Below, piece after piece: positions 26,610 through 36,250 of a DNA stretch of 56,293 nt. Position 1 is the stretch's first letter, and every line of letters starts with the position of its first letter. Source of the stretch: Massilia sp. Leaf139 (GTDB lineage Bacteria; Pseudomonadota; Gammaproteobacteria; Burkholderiales; Burkholderiaceae_D); contig NZ_LMOJ01000004.1 in the NCBI RefSeq assembly GCF_001424165.1, positions 1 to 56,293 of the forward strand, written 5' to 3'. Position numbers and translations under genes: made by a program. The notes below the pieces were generated by a model. It had not been told where the DNA came from. It did no database searches and was given only the letters and a program-made list of their open reading frames with translations.

Positions 26610-26685
26610 TGGGGTGGCTGATGGGACTCGAACCCACGACAACAGGAATCACAATCCTGGACTCTACCAACTGAGCTACAGCCAC
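26610..26685 (-). tRNA. tRNA-His (GTG)
   Basis: A 76-nt cloverleaf on the minus strand. The acceptor is GTGGCTG / CAGCCAC with encoded CCA, and the extra 5' G opposite C73 is the histidine identity element. The D-arm is GCTCAGTTGGTAGAGT, the anticodon loop is TTGTGAT with GTG, and the T-loop is GTTCGAGTC. Confidence 0.97.
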
Positions 26686-26773
26686 CACTGACTTACTTGA
26701 CTACCTTGCTTTTCTATCTCAGCACTGCCGAGACAGAACGAGATTATACAAACTTCGAAGCAAACTGGCAAAT

Positions 26774-27637
<864 letters not shown>

Positions 27638-27652
27638 ATGCGTGGTTGCGAA

Positions 27653-27674
27653 CGTGGACGGTAAGCCGTCCACG
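27653..27674. repeat. Hairpin in fumarase-murI spacer
   Basis: CGTGGACGG-TAAG-CCGTCCACG is a 9-base-pair perfect inverted repeat between the fumarase stop and the murI start. The GTGGAC/GTCCAC core is shared with the larger intergenic repeat at 34936-35062. It lacks a T tract on the minus strand, so it is at most a weak terminator or an mRNA-stability element. Confidence 0.6.
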
Positions 27675-27681
27675 CACGTGT

Positions 27682-29214
27682 TTAGATCGCGTTGACCGGA
27701 ATGCCCTTCAGCGATTCGATCTTCGCCGCCCATTCCTTCGGGCCGGTGTTGTGCACCGAGGTGCCGCTCGAATCGACGGCAACCGTCACCGGCATGTCCT
27801 GCACCTCGAACTCGTAGATCGCTTCCATGCCCAGGTCTTCGAAGCCGACGACCTTGGCCGACTTGATCGCCTTCGAGACCAGGTAGGCCGAGCCGCCGAC
27901 CGCCATCAGGTAGGCCGACTTGTGCTTCTGGATCGATTCGATCGCGATCGGGCCGCGCTCGGCCTTGCCGATCATCGAGATCAGGCCGGTTTTTTCGAGC
28001 ATCATGTCGGTGAACTTGTCCATGCGGGTGGCGGTTGTCGGGCCTGCCGGGCCAACCACTTCCTCGCGCACCGGATCGACCGGGCCGACGTAATAGATCA
28101 CGCGGTTGGTGAAGTCCACCGGCAGCTGCTCGCCCTTGGCCAGCATGTCCTGGATGCGCTTGTGGGCGGCATCGCGGCCGGTCAGCATCTTGCCGTTCAG
28201 GAGCAGGGTCTGGCCCGGCGTCCAGGAAGCGACTTCCTCTTTCGTCAGCGTGTTCAGGTCGACGCGCTTGCTCTTCTCGGTGTCCGGCGTCCACTGCACG
28301 TCAGGCCAGGTCGAGAGCGAAGGCGGTTCGATGTACGAAGGGCCCGAGCCGTCGAGCACGAAGTGCGCGTGGCGGGTCGCGGCGCAGTTCGGGATCATGG
28401 CGACCGGCTTCGATGCGGCGTGGGTCGGGTACATGCTGATCTTCACGTCGAGCACGGTCGTCAGGCCGCCCAGGCCCTGGGCGCCGATGCCGAGCGCGTT
28501 GATCCTGTCGCACAGTTCGATACGGAGTTCCTCGGTCTTGTTCTGCGGGCCGCGCTGTTTGAGCTCGTACATGTCGATGTCTTCCATCAGCGACTCTTTC
28601 GCCATCAGCATCGCCTTTTCGGCCGAGCCGCCGATGCCGATGCCGAGCATGCCCGGCGGGCACCAGCCGGCGCCCATCAGCGGCACGGTCTTCAGCACCC
28701 AGTCGACCAGCGAGTCGGACGGGTTGAGCATCACGAACTTGGTCTTGTTTTCCGAACCGCCGCCCTTGGCCGCGACCTTCACGTCGACCGTGTCGCCCTC
28801 GACCAGTTCCATGTGCACGACGGCCGGGGTGTTGTCCTTGGTGTTCTTGCGCTCGAAGTGCGGGTCGGCGACGATCGAGGCGCGCAGCTTGTTGTCGGCG
28901 AAGTTGTAGGCGCGGCGCACGCCTTCGTTGACGGCGTCGGTGACGGTGCCGCTGAAGCCTTCGAAGCGTACGCCCATGCCGATTTTCAGGAACACGTTGA
29001 CGATGCCGGTGTCCTGGCAGATCGGGCGCTTGCCTTCGGCGCACATGCGCGAGTTGGTCAGGATCTGGGCGATCGCGTCCTTCGCGGCCGGGCTCTGCTC
29101 GGCCTCGTAGGCGCGCGCCAGGTGCTGGATGTAGTCGGCCGGGTGGTAATAGCTGATGTACTGCAGCGCGGCGGCGACGGATTCGATCAGGTCGTCCTGT
29201 TTAATGACGGTCAT
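27682..29214 (-). CDS. Fumarate hydratase, class I (iron-sulfur)
   Basis: A 510-residue class I fumarase that hydrates fumarate to malate in the TCA cycle, using a labile [4Fe-4S] cluster. The three cluster cysteines are probably those in RPICQDTG, MIPNCAATRHAH and GWCPPGMLGIGIGG. The C-terminal beta domain contains LLNGKMLTGRDAAHKR and YVGPVDPV, so both domains are present in one chain as in FumA/FumB. It follows the YqhA gene by 21 bases and precedes murI by 44. Iron dependence and oxygen sensitivity are known for the family. Confidence 0.95.
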   Translation of the reverse strand: MTVIKQDDLIESVAAALQYISYYHPADYIQHLARAYEAEQSPAAKDAIAQILTNSRMCAEGKRPICQDTGIVNVFLKIGMGVRFEGFSGTVTDAVNEGVRRAYNFADNKLRASIVADPHFERKNTKDNTPAVVHMELVEGDTVDVKVAAKGGGSENKTKFVMLNPSDSLVDWVLKTVPLMGAGWCPPGMLGIGIGGSAEKAMLMAKESLMEDIDMYELKQRGPQNKTEELRIELCDRINALGIGAQGLGGLTTVLDVKISMYPTHAASKPVAMIPNCAATRHAHFVLDGSGPSYIEPPSLSTWPDVQWTPDTEKSKRVDLNTLTKEEVASWTPGQTLLLNGKMLTGRDAAHKRIQDMLAKGEQLPVDFTNRVIYYVGPVDPVREEVVGPAGPTTATRMDKFTDMMLEKTGLISMIGKAERGPIAIESIQKHKSAYLMAVGGSAYLVSKAIKSAKVVGFEDLGMEAIYEFEVQDMPVTVAVDSSGTSVHNTGPKEWAAKIESLKGIPVNAI

Positions 29215-29235
29215 GGTAGTTCTCGGATAGATGGA

Positions 29236-29844
29236 TTAGTGGTTCTTCGACAGGTGCGTCGTCATGACGATGCGGTCGGTATAGGCAATCGCCATGGCCG
29301 ACAGCAGGAAGGCGAAATGGATGATGGTTTGCCACATCATCGTTTCCGGCGCGTAGTTGGCCGCATTGATAAAGGTTTTCAGCAGGTGGATCGACGAGAT
29401 GCCGATGATCGCCATCGCCAGCTTGGTTTTCAGCACCGAGGCGTTCACGTGCGACAGCCATTCGGGCTGGTCGGGGTGGCCTTCGAGGTTCATGCGCGAG
29501 ACAAAGGTTTCGTAGCCGCCGACGATGACCATGATCAGCAGGTTCGAGATCATGACGACGTCGATCAGCCCCAGCACGACCAGCATGATCGTCACTTCGG
29601 TCAGTTTCGTCGGACGCGCGGCGCCTTCCACGGTCACGGCATCGAGGATGTGCTCGAGCGAGGCGACATTGCCCATCGCCGCGCCGATCAGGTCTTTCAG
29701 TTCGACCCAGAAATGGAACACATAAACGCATTGCGCCAGGATCAGGCCGAGATAGAGCGGCAACTGCAGCCAGCGGCTCGAGAAAATCAGGCGGTTCAGA
29801 GGGGTAAGCTTGTGCGGCTCGCGTGCGGGTTGGTTTTGCGCCAT
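29236..29844 (-). CDS. UPF0114/YqhA-family membrane protein
   Basis: A 202-residue inner-membrane protein of the TIGR00645/YqhA family. Hydrophobic segments are at about residues 30-50, 85-110 ([30 protein letters not shown]), 140-160 and 170-190. The [10 protein letters not shown] and [20 protein letters not shown] segments are characteristic. The function is unknown in the family; it is first in line before fumarase and murI. Confidence 0.88.
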   Translation of the reverse strand: MAQNQPAREPHKLTPLNRLIFSSRWLQLPLYLGLILAQCVYVFHFWVELKDLIGAAMGNVASLEHILDAVTVEGAARPTKLTEVTIMLVVLGLIDVVMISNLLIMVIVGGYETFVSRMNLEGHPDQPEWLSHVNASVLKTKLAMAIIGISSIHLLKTFINAANYAPETMMWQTIIHFAFLLSAMAIAYTDRIVMTTHLSKNH

Positions 29845-30044
29845 CAGGTACGACTCCAGAGTTCCGACAAAAATCAGCCCATCATTTTACACGGCTGGCG
29901 CGCGCTTGCAGATGCCCGCCTCGGTTTGTTCGCGGGTTGGTAAAATCGCACTGGAACAGGGAAGGCGGCAACGTGCAAGGCTGTAAGGGATCAGTAAGCG
30001 CGGGCGCCTAAGGTATGGCAAAACTATTACGACAGGAGACTAGC

Positions 30045-32042
30045 ATGGCCGAGAACGAGACCAATCAGGAAAACCATGGCTTGCAGGAACACCGCGTGTT
30101 TCATCCGCCAGCGGAGTTCACTGCCAAGGCCGCGATCGCCGGCATGGAAGCCTACGACAAGCTGTGCGCCGAAGCGGCGGGCGACTACGAAGGCTTCTGG
30201 GCCCGCCTGGCAAACGAGCACCTCGACTGGCACAAGCCCTTCACCAGCACCCTCGACGAATCGAATGCGCCCTTCTATAAATGGTTCGCCGACGGCCAGC
30301 TGAACGCCTCGTACAACTGCCTCGACCGCCATCTGCAGAACGGCAACGCCGAGAAGACCGCGATCGTCTTCGAAGCCGACGACGGCAGCGTCACGCGCGC
30401 CACTTATCGCGAATTGCACGAGCGCGTCTGCAAGTTCGCCAACGGTTTGAAAAGCCGTGGGATCAAGAAGGGCGACCGCGTCATCATCTACATGTCGATG
30501 TCGATCGAAGGCGTGGCCGCAATGCAGGCCTGCGCCCGCATCGGCGCCACCCACTCGGTCGTGTTCGGCGGCTTTTCCGCCAAGTCGCTGCAGGAACGCA
30601 TCATCGATGCCGGCGCCGTGGCCGTCATCACCGCTGACGAACAACAGCGCGGCGGCAAGTCGCTGCCCCTGAAATCCATCGTCGACGAAGCGCTGGCGCT
30701 CGGCGGCTGCGATACCATCAAGGATGTGATCGTCTATAAGCGCACCGGCGGCAACATTGCCTGGAGCGAAGGGCGCGATCTCTGGCTGCACGAGCTGGTC
30801 GACAACCAGAGCGCCGAGTGCGAGCCGGAATGGGTCGATGCCGAACACCCGCTGTTCATCCTCTACACCTCGGGCTCGACCGGCACGCCGAAGGGCGTCC
30901 AGCATTCGACCGGCGGCTTCCTGCTGTGGGCGGCGCTGACGATGAAATGGACTTTCGACATCAAACCAAGCGACGTGTTCTGGTGCACCGCCGACATCGG
31001 CTGGGTCACCGGCCACAGCTACATCGCCTACGGCCCGCTGGCCGTCGGCGCCACCGAGCTCGTGTTCGAAGGCGTGCCGACCTTCCCGAACGCCGGGCGC
31101 TTCTGGGACACCATCGCCAAGCACAAGGTGTCGATCTTCTACACGGCGCCCACCGCGATCCGCTCGCTGATCAAGGCCTCCGACGTGAACCCGGACGTCC
31201 ATCCGTCGAAATACGACCTGTCCTCGCTGCGCCTGCTGGGTTCGGTGGGCGAGCCGATCAATCCGGAAGCCTGGATGTGGTACTACAAGAACGTCGGCGG
31301 AGAGCGCTGCCCGATCGTCGACACCTTCTGGCAGACGGAAACGGGCGGCCACATGATCACGCCGCTGCCGGGCGCCACGCCGATGGTGCCGGGTTCGTGC
31401 ACGCTGCCGCTGCCGGGCATCATGACGGCCATCGTCGACGAGGCCGGCGCCGACGTGCCGAACGGGCAGGGCGGCATCCTGGTGGTGAAGCGTCCGTGGC
31501 CGTCGATGATCCGCACCATCTGGAACAATCCGGAGCGTTTTAAAACGAGCTATTTCCCTGAAGAGTTGGGCGGCAAGTACTACCTGGCCGGCGACGGCGC
31601 CATCCGCAACAAGGACACGGGCTATTTCACCATCACCGGCCGCATCGACGACGTGCTCAACGTCTCGGGCCACCGCATGGGCACGATGGAGATCGAGTCG
31701 GCGCTGGTCGCCAACCCGAACGTGGCCGAGGCCGCCGTGGTCGGCAAGCCGGACGACACCACCGGCGAAGCGATCTGCGCCTTCGTGGTGCTGAAGGGCG
31801 CGCGTCCGACCGGCGAGGAGGCGAAGAAGCTGGCCGCCGAACTGCGCAACTGGGTCGGCAAGGAAATCGGCCCGATCGCCAAGCCGAAGGAAATCCGCTT
31901 CGGCGACAACCTGCCGAAAACCCGTTCCGGCAAGATCATGCGCCGCCTGCTGCGCGTACTGGCCAAGGGCGAGACCATCACCCAGGACGTGTCGACGCTG
32001 GAAAATCCGGCGATCCTGGAGCAACTCAAGGAATCGGCCTGA
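30045..32042 (+). CDS. acs: Acetyl-CoA synthetase
   Basis: A 665-residue AMP-forming enzyme that activates acetate to acetyl-CoA. It has the ANL P-loop [18 protein letters not shown], the acetate pocket region [16 protein letters not shown], the [15 protein letters not shown] motif, the hinge around [15 protein letters not shown] and the acetylation-regulated lysine in [11 protein letters not shown] near the C-terminus. The ATG at 30045 is preceded by ACAGGAG 7 bases away and gives the normal family length; an ATG at 30015 has no such site. A TAAAAT box near 29941 may be the -10. A strong hairpin terminator follows. Confidence 0.96.
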   Translation: MAENETNQENHGLQEHRVFHPPAEFTAKAAIAGMEAYDKLCAEAAGDYEGFWARLANEHLDWHKPFTSTLDESNAPFYKWFADGQLNASYNCLDRHLQNGNAEKTAIVFEADDGSVTRATYRELHERVCKFANGLKSRGIKKGDRVIIYMSMSIEGVAAMQACARIGATHSVVFGGFSAKSLQERIIDAGAVAVITADEQQRGGKSLPLKSIVDEALALGGCDTIKDVIVYKRTGGNIAWSEGRDLWLHELVDNQSAECEPEWVDAEHPLFILYTSGSTGTPKGVQHSTGGFLLWAALTMKWTFDIKPSDVFWCTADIGWVTGHSYIAYGPLAVGATELVFEGVPTFPNAGRFWDTIAKHKVSIFYTAPTAIRSLIKASDVNPDVHPSKYDLSSLRLLGSVGEPINPEAWMWYYKNVGGERCPIVDTFWQTETGGHMITPLPGATPMVPGSCTLPLPGIMTAIVDEAGADVPNGQGGILVVKRPWPSMIRTIWNNPERFKTSYFPEELGGKYYLAGDGAIRNKDTGYFTITGRIDDVLNVSGHRMGTMEIESALVANPNVAEAAVVGKPDDTTGEAICAFVVLKGARPTGEEAKKLAAELRNWVGKEIGPIAKPKEIRFGDNLPKTRSGKIMRRLLRVLAKGETITQDVSTLENPAILEQLKESA

Positions 32043-32053
32043 TCCTGGGATCG

Positions 32054-32090
32054 AGGACTGTCCGCGTACCGTGCGCGGGCAGTCCTTCCT
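32054..32090 (+). terminator. Terminator after acs
   Basis: A 13-base-pair stem (AGGACTGTCCGCG / CGCGGGCAGTCCT, one G-T pair) with a 7-base loop and a T-rich tail, 12 bases after the acs stop. It abuts the TATAAT used by the next gene. Confidence 0.8.
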
Positions 32091-32096
32091 TATAAT
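32091..32096 (+). promoter_or_regulatory. TATAAT box directly before DUF2946 gene
   Basis: A consensus -10 hexamer ends 6 bases before the ATG at 32103, so transcription would begin at or within a base of the start codon. No Shine-Dalgarno is present in this gap and no good -35 is seen 17 bases upstream, where the acs terminator stem lies. Confidence 0.4.
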
Positions 32097-32102
32097 TTGA
32101 CC

Positions 32103-32474
32103 ATGACACGGATTTTTCGACATACGCTGGCCGCCTGGATCGCGCTCTTTGCGCTCCTGTTCGGCGCGCTCGCGCCGACGCTGTCGCATGCCTTCGTGCG
32201 CGCGGCGCCGCAGGCCGTCGAGTTTCCGATCTGTAGCGCCGGCGGCCATACGCCGGAGCTGAAGTCCGCGGGCTTGCCGGATCTCGGCGTCGATCCCTCC
32301 AAACATTGTCCCTACTGCGCCGATCAGCACCATGCGCCGGGGCTCCTGCCACACAATGCTGCCGCGATCCTTGCGGTCGGCGGCTTTGTCCGTCCTTTCC
32401 TGTTCTATGCCGCGCCGGCGCCACTGTTTCAGTGGTCGACGCCACAGTCGCGCGCCCCGCCACGGCTTTCTTGA
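32103..32474 (+). CDS. DUF2946-family exported protein
   Basis: A 123-residue protein with an N-terminal hydrophobic signal or anchor (residues about 7-30, ending SHA) and the family's H-C-P-Y-C-x-x-x-H cluster (KHCPYCADQHHAPG), a likely metal site. Such genes are often found just before TonB-dependent copper or siderophore receptors, and one follows 130 bases downstream, so a metal-uptake link is plausible. The ATG at 32103 follows a TATAAT so closely that the message may be leaderless. The 32475-32603 spacer shows no further gene. Confidence 0.7.
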   Translation: MTRIFRHTLAAWIALFALLFGALAPTLSHAFVRAAPQAVEFPICSAGGHTPELKSAGLPDLGVDPSKHCPYCADQHHAPGLLPHNAAAILAVGGFVRPFLFYAAPAPLFQWSTPQSRAPPRLS

Positions 32475-32603
32475 TTCCCCGCTGATGTCGTGACCATGCC
32501 TTCCGGTATGGTGCATCCGCACGTCCTGGCAAACGCGCAGCCCGTCGCCCTGTCTGACGGTGACGCGCGCTTGCAAGCGTGATCGTAGTGAACAGGAAAA
32601 ACA

Positions 32604-34916
32604 ATGAAACCAGTCAAATTCGTCCTGGCGCTGTCCGTCGCAGCCGCCTTCAACACCGGCGTCCATGCTCAGGAAGCGCAGGAAACCCAGGACGCGTCGC
32701 CGAGCGCCGCGCCCGTCAAGCAGATGGGTACCGTACTCGTCACCGGCAACCGACCGACCTCGCTGCCGACGCAGATCCCGACCACGATCGAAGACGTCAC
32801 CGCCGAGGAAATCGCGCGCACCGTCAACGCCTTCGACGCCGAAGACGCCCTCAAGTACCTGCCGAGCCTGCTGGTACGCAAGCGCTATATCGGCGACTAC
32901 AACCACGCTGTGCTGTCCACGCGCGCCTCGGGCACCGGCAACAGCGCGCGCTCGGCCGTGTATGCCGACGGCATCCTGCTGTCGAACTACCTCGGCAACG
33001 GCGCCACCTTCGCGCCGCGTTGGGGCATGGTCACGCCGAGCGAGATCGAGCGCGTCGACGTGCTCTACGGCCCGTTCTCGGCGGCCTACGGGGGCAACTC
33101 GGTCGGCGCTGTCGTCGATTACGTGACGCGCATGCCGCGCCGCTTCGAGGCGCATGCCAAGTTCTCGCTCTCGCACCAGCCCTTCCGGCTCTACAACACA
33201 CGCGACGATTTCAGCGGCCGCCAGGGCAGCGTTTCGCTGGGCAACCGGCAAGGCGCCTGGTCATGGTTCATCGACCTCAGCCGCAACGACAGCGAAGGCC
33301 AGCCGCAAACCTTCGTCACCCGCCTGCCTGGCGCCGGTACAGCCACCACGCTGGCCGACAGCGTCAGCGGCGCCGTACCCGGCCAGGATCGCAGCTATCG
33401 CGACTGGCTGATCCTCGGCACCGCCACCCGCTACCAGACCGTGCAGGATCACCTGAAGGCCAAGCTCGCCTACGACCTCTCGCCCAGCGTGCGCGCCACC
33501 TATGTGCTCGGCATCTGGCAGAACGAATCCGAAGGGCGGCCCGACAGCTACCTGCGCAACGGCGCCGGCCAGCCCGTCTACAGCGGCCCGGTTACCATCG
33601 GCGGCCGCAGCTACACGCTCGTCCAGACCGACTTCAACGTCTCGAACGAAGACCTGCGCCATGTGATGCACGGCCTCTCGGTGAAAAGCCATACCAAGGG
33701 CGTGTTCGACTGGGAGCTGGCTGCCAGCCTCTACGATTACGCCGACGACACCCTGCGCGCCGCGACCGTGGCGCTGCCGGGCGCACTGAACGGCGGCGCC
33801 GGGCGCATCGTCGACGGCAGCGGCACCGGCTGGAACACCTTCGCCGCCAAGGGCGTATGGCGCCCGGACGGGCAGGGCGGCGCGCACATCGTCGAGTTCG
33901 GCTACCAGCGCGAAGCGTACGAGTTGTCGAGCATCGAACGCGCGACGTCGGACTGGATCGACGGCGCACCTGGCGCGCGCAATGCTGCTTTCGGCGGCCG
34001 CACCCGCACCCAGGCGATCTATGCGCAAGACAGCTGGCGCTTCGCACCGAACTGGAAAGCTGTGCTCGGCCTGCGCCTGGAACAGTGGGAAGCGCGCGCG
34101 GGTCGCACCTCGAATGCGAGCACGACCGTGGCCCACGGCGAGCGCAGCGAACATTACGCCTCGCCCAAGGCCGCGCTGGCCTGGCAGGTCGTGCCGGACT
34201 GGACAGTGAAAGCCTCGCTCGGACGCGCCGTGCGCATGCCGACCGTGTCCGAGCTGTACCAGGGCGGCGTCAACGGCGCCGGCGTCCTCATCAACAATGA
34301 CCCTGGCCTGGCGCCGGAACGCTCCTGGACAGGCGAGCTGACGGCCGAGCGCAAGTTAGAAGCCGGCTCCTTGCGCCTGACCGCCTTCGGCGAACGCACC
34401 CGCGACGCGTTGTATTCGCAGACCAATGTGCTGGTCACGCCCAATGTCACCAATGTCCAGAACGTAGGCCGGATCGACACCAAGGGTTTCGAGCTGGCCT
34501 ACGGTGCGACCGACGTGAAGTGGACGGGCCTCGATCTGAACGCCAGCCTGACCTGGACGGACTCGACTATCGAACGCAACGCAAACTTCCCCGCCAGCGT
34601 CGGCAAGCGCCAGCCGCGCATCCCCGAGTGGCGCGCGACCGGGGTGGCTTCCTACCGCTTCAACGACCGCCTCGCCCTGACGCTGGCCGCGCGCTACAGC
34701 GGCGACCAGTTCTCGACGCTGGACAACACCGATCCGAACGGCTTTGCCTACCAGGGCGCGAGCAAGTATTTCACCGCCGATCTGCGGGCCACGTATCGGC
34801 TCAACGCCCAATGGAGCGTCGCGCTGGGAATCGATAACCTGAACAATGATCGGTACTGGAATTTCCATCCCTATCCGCAGCGAACCTTCCTGGCGGAGCT
34901 GAAGTACGACCTGTAG
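32604..34916 (+). CDS. TonB-dependent outer-membrane receptor
   Basis: A 770-residue receptor. The signal peptide ends in GVHAQ at about residue 23. A TonB-box-like VLVTGNRP is followed by the plug domain (SLPTQIPTTIEDVTAEEI, AVYADGILLSNYLGNG, IERVDVLYGPFSAAYGGNSVGAVVDYVT). The rest is a 22-strand barrel with alternating aromatic strands, ending in ELKYDL. The plug is close to receptors for metal chelates, and the adjacent DUF2946 gene supports metal uptake; the ligand is not determined. It lacks a clear N-terminal signalling extension, so it does not look like a FecA-type transducer. Confidence 0.9.
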   Translation: MKPVKFVLALSVAAAFNTGVHAQEAQETQDASPSAAPVKQMGTVLVTGNRPTSLPTQIPTTIEDVTAEEIARTVNAFDAEDALKYLPSLLVRKRYIGDYNHAVLSTRASGTGNSARSAVYADGILLSNYLGNGATFAPRWGMVTPSEIERVDVLYGPFSAAYGGNSVGAVVDYVTRMPRRFEAHAKFSLSHQPFRLYNTRDDFSGRQGSVSLGNRQGAWSWFIDLSRNDSEGQPQTFVTRLPGAGTATTLADSVSGAVPGQDRSYRDWLILGTATRYQTVQDHLKAKLAYDLSPSVRATYVLGIWQNESEGRPDSYLRNGAGQPVYSGPVTIGGRSYTLVQTDFNVSNEDLRHVMHGLSVKSHTKGVFDWELAASLYDYADDTLRAATVALPGALNGGAGRIVDGSGTGWNTFAAKGVWRPDGQGGAHIVEFGYQREAYELSSIERATSDWIDGAPGARNAAFGGRTRTQAIYAQDSWRFAPNWKAVLGLRLEQWEARAGRTSNASTTVAHGERSEHYASPKAALAWQVVPDWTVKASLGRAVRMPTVSELYQGGVNGAGVLINNDPGLAPERSWTGELTAERKLEAGSLRLTAFGERTRDALYSQTNVLVTPNVTNVQNVGRIDTKGFELAYGATDVKWTGLDLNASLTWTDSTIERNANFPASVGKRQPRIPEWRATGVASYRFNDRLALTLAARYSGDQFSTLDNTDPNGFAYQGASKYFTADLRATYRLNAQWSVALGIDNLNNDRYWNFHPYPQRTFLAELKYDL

Positions 34917-34935
34917 CAGGTTGGCAGTCGTGAAA

Positions 34936-35062
34936 CGTAGGGCGGGCATGCCCGCGGATTCGGTACCTGAGCAATGCTTGCTCCCGCCAATGCCGTACAT
35001 CGACGCGCACCGTAGGGTGGACACCCGTGTCCACGCGGTTCACCATCCGCACCGCGCCTACG
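34936..35062. repeat. Intergenic GTAGGG-type repeat pair
   Basis: Two related palindromic units, one at 34936-34957 (starting CGTAGGGCGGGCATGCCC) and one at 35011-35034 (starting CGTAGGGTGGACACCCGTGT), are enclosed by the outer ends CGTAGG and CCTACG. Each unit can fold on itself (GGGCATGCCC; GTGGACACCCGTGTCCAC). This looks like a short non-coding repeat of REP/MITE type. The stretch contains no gene. Confidence 0.6.
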
Positions 35063-35081
35063 CATACCCCTGCCCATAAAA

Positions 35082-35111
35082 AAATGCCAGCCGATCGATC
35101 GGCTGGCATTT
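35082..35111 (-). terminator. Perfect 30-base palindromic terminator
   Basis: AAATGCCAGCCGATC and its exact reverse complement meet at 35096/35097. On the minus strand the stem is followed by a run of seven Ts, so it ends the leftward gene at 35142; on the plus strand the tail is weaker but it may also serve the receptor gene. Confidence 0.9.
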
Positions 35112-35141
35112 CTATCGACTGCCTGCTATTGCGTCGCGAAC

Positions 35142-35465
35142 TTACGACCCAGCAAACGGGCTGCCGACAAGCCCCACGGCCAGTTCGGCCCAGACGAACA
35201 TGAAGCCCAGCACGATCACGGCGCAGGTGATCAGGCGCGATTTGGTCGTGCGCAGCTTGGTGCGGGCGAATTCGAACAGCAGGCCGAAGCTGCCAATCAC
35301 GATGGCACCGATCACGAAATCGCTGGATGTCCAGTTGACTTCGCGGGTGAATTGCATGGCGACCAGGGGGATCAGCAGGATGGCTGCGGTGACCATGAGC
35401 ACACGCAGGAATTGTTTGCTGCCGAAATGTTGTGCTGATTCGTTGCCGCTGGTCATGGCGTTCAT
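35142..35465 (-). CDS. Small membrane protein, unknown
   Basis: A 107-residue protein with three hydrophobic segments (about residues 22-40, 50-67 and 82-100) and a basic loop KLRTTKSR. I do not recognise the family. A strong terminator follows. The spacing to the next leftward gene (75 bases) suggests its own promoter or a small operon. Confidence 0.7.
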   Translation of the reverse strand: MNAMTSGNESAQHFGSKQFLRVLMVTAAILLIPLVAMQFTREVNWTSSDFVIGAIVIGSFGLLFEFARTKLRTTKSRLITCAVIVLGFMFVWAELAVGLVGSPFAGS

Positions 35466-35540
35466 GGTGGGCTCCAGGATGTTGGATCGAGATTCGAGAA
35501 TGTCAGTTTGCCATGACCGGCGGTGGAGTTCAACGATTGT

Positions 35541-35930
35541 TTAGAGAGTACCAGGCATCGGGGCATCGATCATGAACGCCGCCATGGCCAGGAGGACGAA
35601 GGCGATGACCGAGATGACCGCGTGCGCCACCACGATGCTCTTCGGTAGCGGAACGTTTTTTAGGTGGTAATACAAATTCAGGACGATGCCGCCGATGGAG
35701 CCGCCCAGGAACAGCAGCAGCGACAGAAAGGCCATGCCGGGGGCCTTCAGTACCAGCACCGCGTAGGCGAGCAGGGTGACGCCGGCGGCGGCGAGAAAGC
35801 CGTGGGCCATGGCGAGCCAGGAGGGAGGATTTTTGGCCGCGCTGAAGCGGATCCAGGCCATGACGATGCCGCCGAGGGCGGTGAGGGTGAAGAGGTAAGT
35901 CGCGATTTGCAGCATGTGGGTTGCTTCCAT
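35541..35930 (-). CDS. Four-helix membrane protein, unknown
   Basis: A 129-residue inner-membrane protein with four evenly spaced hydrophobic helices and few loops. The ATG at 35930 has AGGAG 8 bases before it; the longer open frame upstream runs through the repeat-rich region and is not protein-like. No family recognised. It is the last chromosomal gene before the prophage boundary. Confidence 0.72.
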   Translation of the reverse strand: MEATHMLQIATYLFTLTALGGIVMAWIRFSAAKNPPSWLAMAHGFLAAAGVTLLAYAVLVLKAPGMAFLSLLLFLGGSIGGIVLNLYYHLKNVPLPKSIVVAHAVISVIAFVLLAMAAFMIDAPMPGTL

Positions 35931-36025
35931 TGCGGTTCTCCTGGTGTTGTTATTAGCGCTGTCGAGATTGTCTTGGCAATATAACCAGAATATGGAGGGA
36001 GGGGGGGCGCCCTCGGCGCGCGGGG

Positions 36026-36105
36026 CCGTCGCCCCTTGGGCGACGGCAGTCAGTAGATTCGAAGAGGGCTGGTGCCCAGCCCTTCGAATCCCCCTCTCTC
36101 CGCCA
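36026..36105. repeat. Stacked inverted repeats at the chromosome side of the prophage
   Basis: Two hairpins lie in a row: GCCGTCGCC-CCTT-GGGCGACGGC near 36026-36048, and an ATTCGAAG-(AG)-GGCTGG / CCAGCCCTTCGAAT pair near 36056-36089. The second runs into a plus-strand copy of a tRNA-Ser 3' end (36083-36105). No gene is present; the nested structure resembles a REP-like element that has captured a tRNA end. Confidence 0.5.
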
Positions 36106-36146
36106 CAAATGAAAAAAGCCACCCCCCGGGTGGCTTTTTTCATTTG
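36106..36146. terminator. 41-base palindrome, bidirectional terminator
   Basis: A 19-base arm (CAAATGAAAAAAGCCACCC) and its exact complement are separated by three Cs, with internal runs of six A and six T. It can end transcription from either side: of the tRNA fragment on the minus strand and of anything arriving from the left. Confidence 0.85.
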
Positions 36147-36151
36147 TATTC

Positions 36152-36182
36152 TGGCGGAGAGAGGGGGATTCGAACCCCCGGT
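36152..36182 (-). other. tRNA-Ser 3' fragment, probable prophage attachment site
   Basis: On the minus strand the sequence ends with a T-arm (GGGGG-TTCGAAT-CCCCC), the acceptor strand TCTCTCC, discriminator G and encoded CCA. G73 and the acceptor fit tRNA-Ser. Upstream (higher coordinates) no anticodon arm or D-arm can be found, so this is only the 3' part. The integrase gene begins 69 bases away. This is what remains at one prophage end when a phage integrates into a tRNA gene; the intact tRNA should lie at the other end, outside the window. A second, head-to-head copy of the 23-base end is at 36083-36105. Confidence 0.7.
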
Positions 36183-36250
36183 AGGCTATGAACCTCTAAC
36201 GTAGGGTAAACAGGGGGAGGGGAGGGGAGTGCCTCATAGGAGAGCAACCC

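Noticed and set aside
27646..29943. 765-codon plus-strand open frame
   Set aside because: Antisense shadow of fumarase and YqhA; histidine/aspartate-rich pseudo-product.
30027..33251. 1074-codon minus-strand open frame across acs and the receptor gene
   Set aside because: Runs antisense through two well-defined genes and a terminator; no domain visible.
36083..36182. A complete tRNA-Ser gene at the prophage edge
   Set aside because: Only T-arm and acceptor 3' strand are present; no anticodon or D-arm within 100 bases on either strand.
35914..36204. Small proteins read through the repeat and tRNA-end region
   Set aside because: Typical spurious translations of terminator plus tRNA ends (products containing FFIC-x-x-ERGG).
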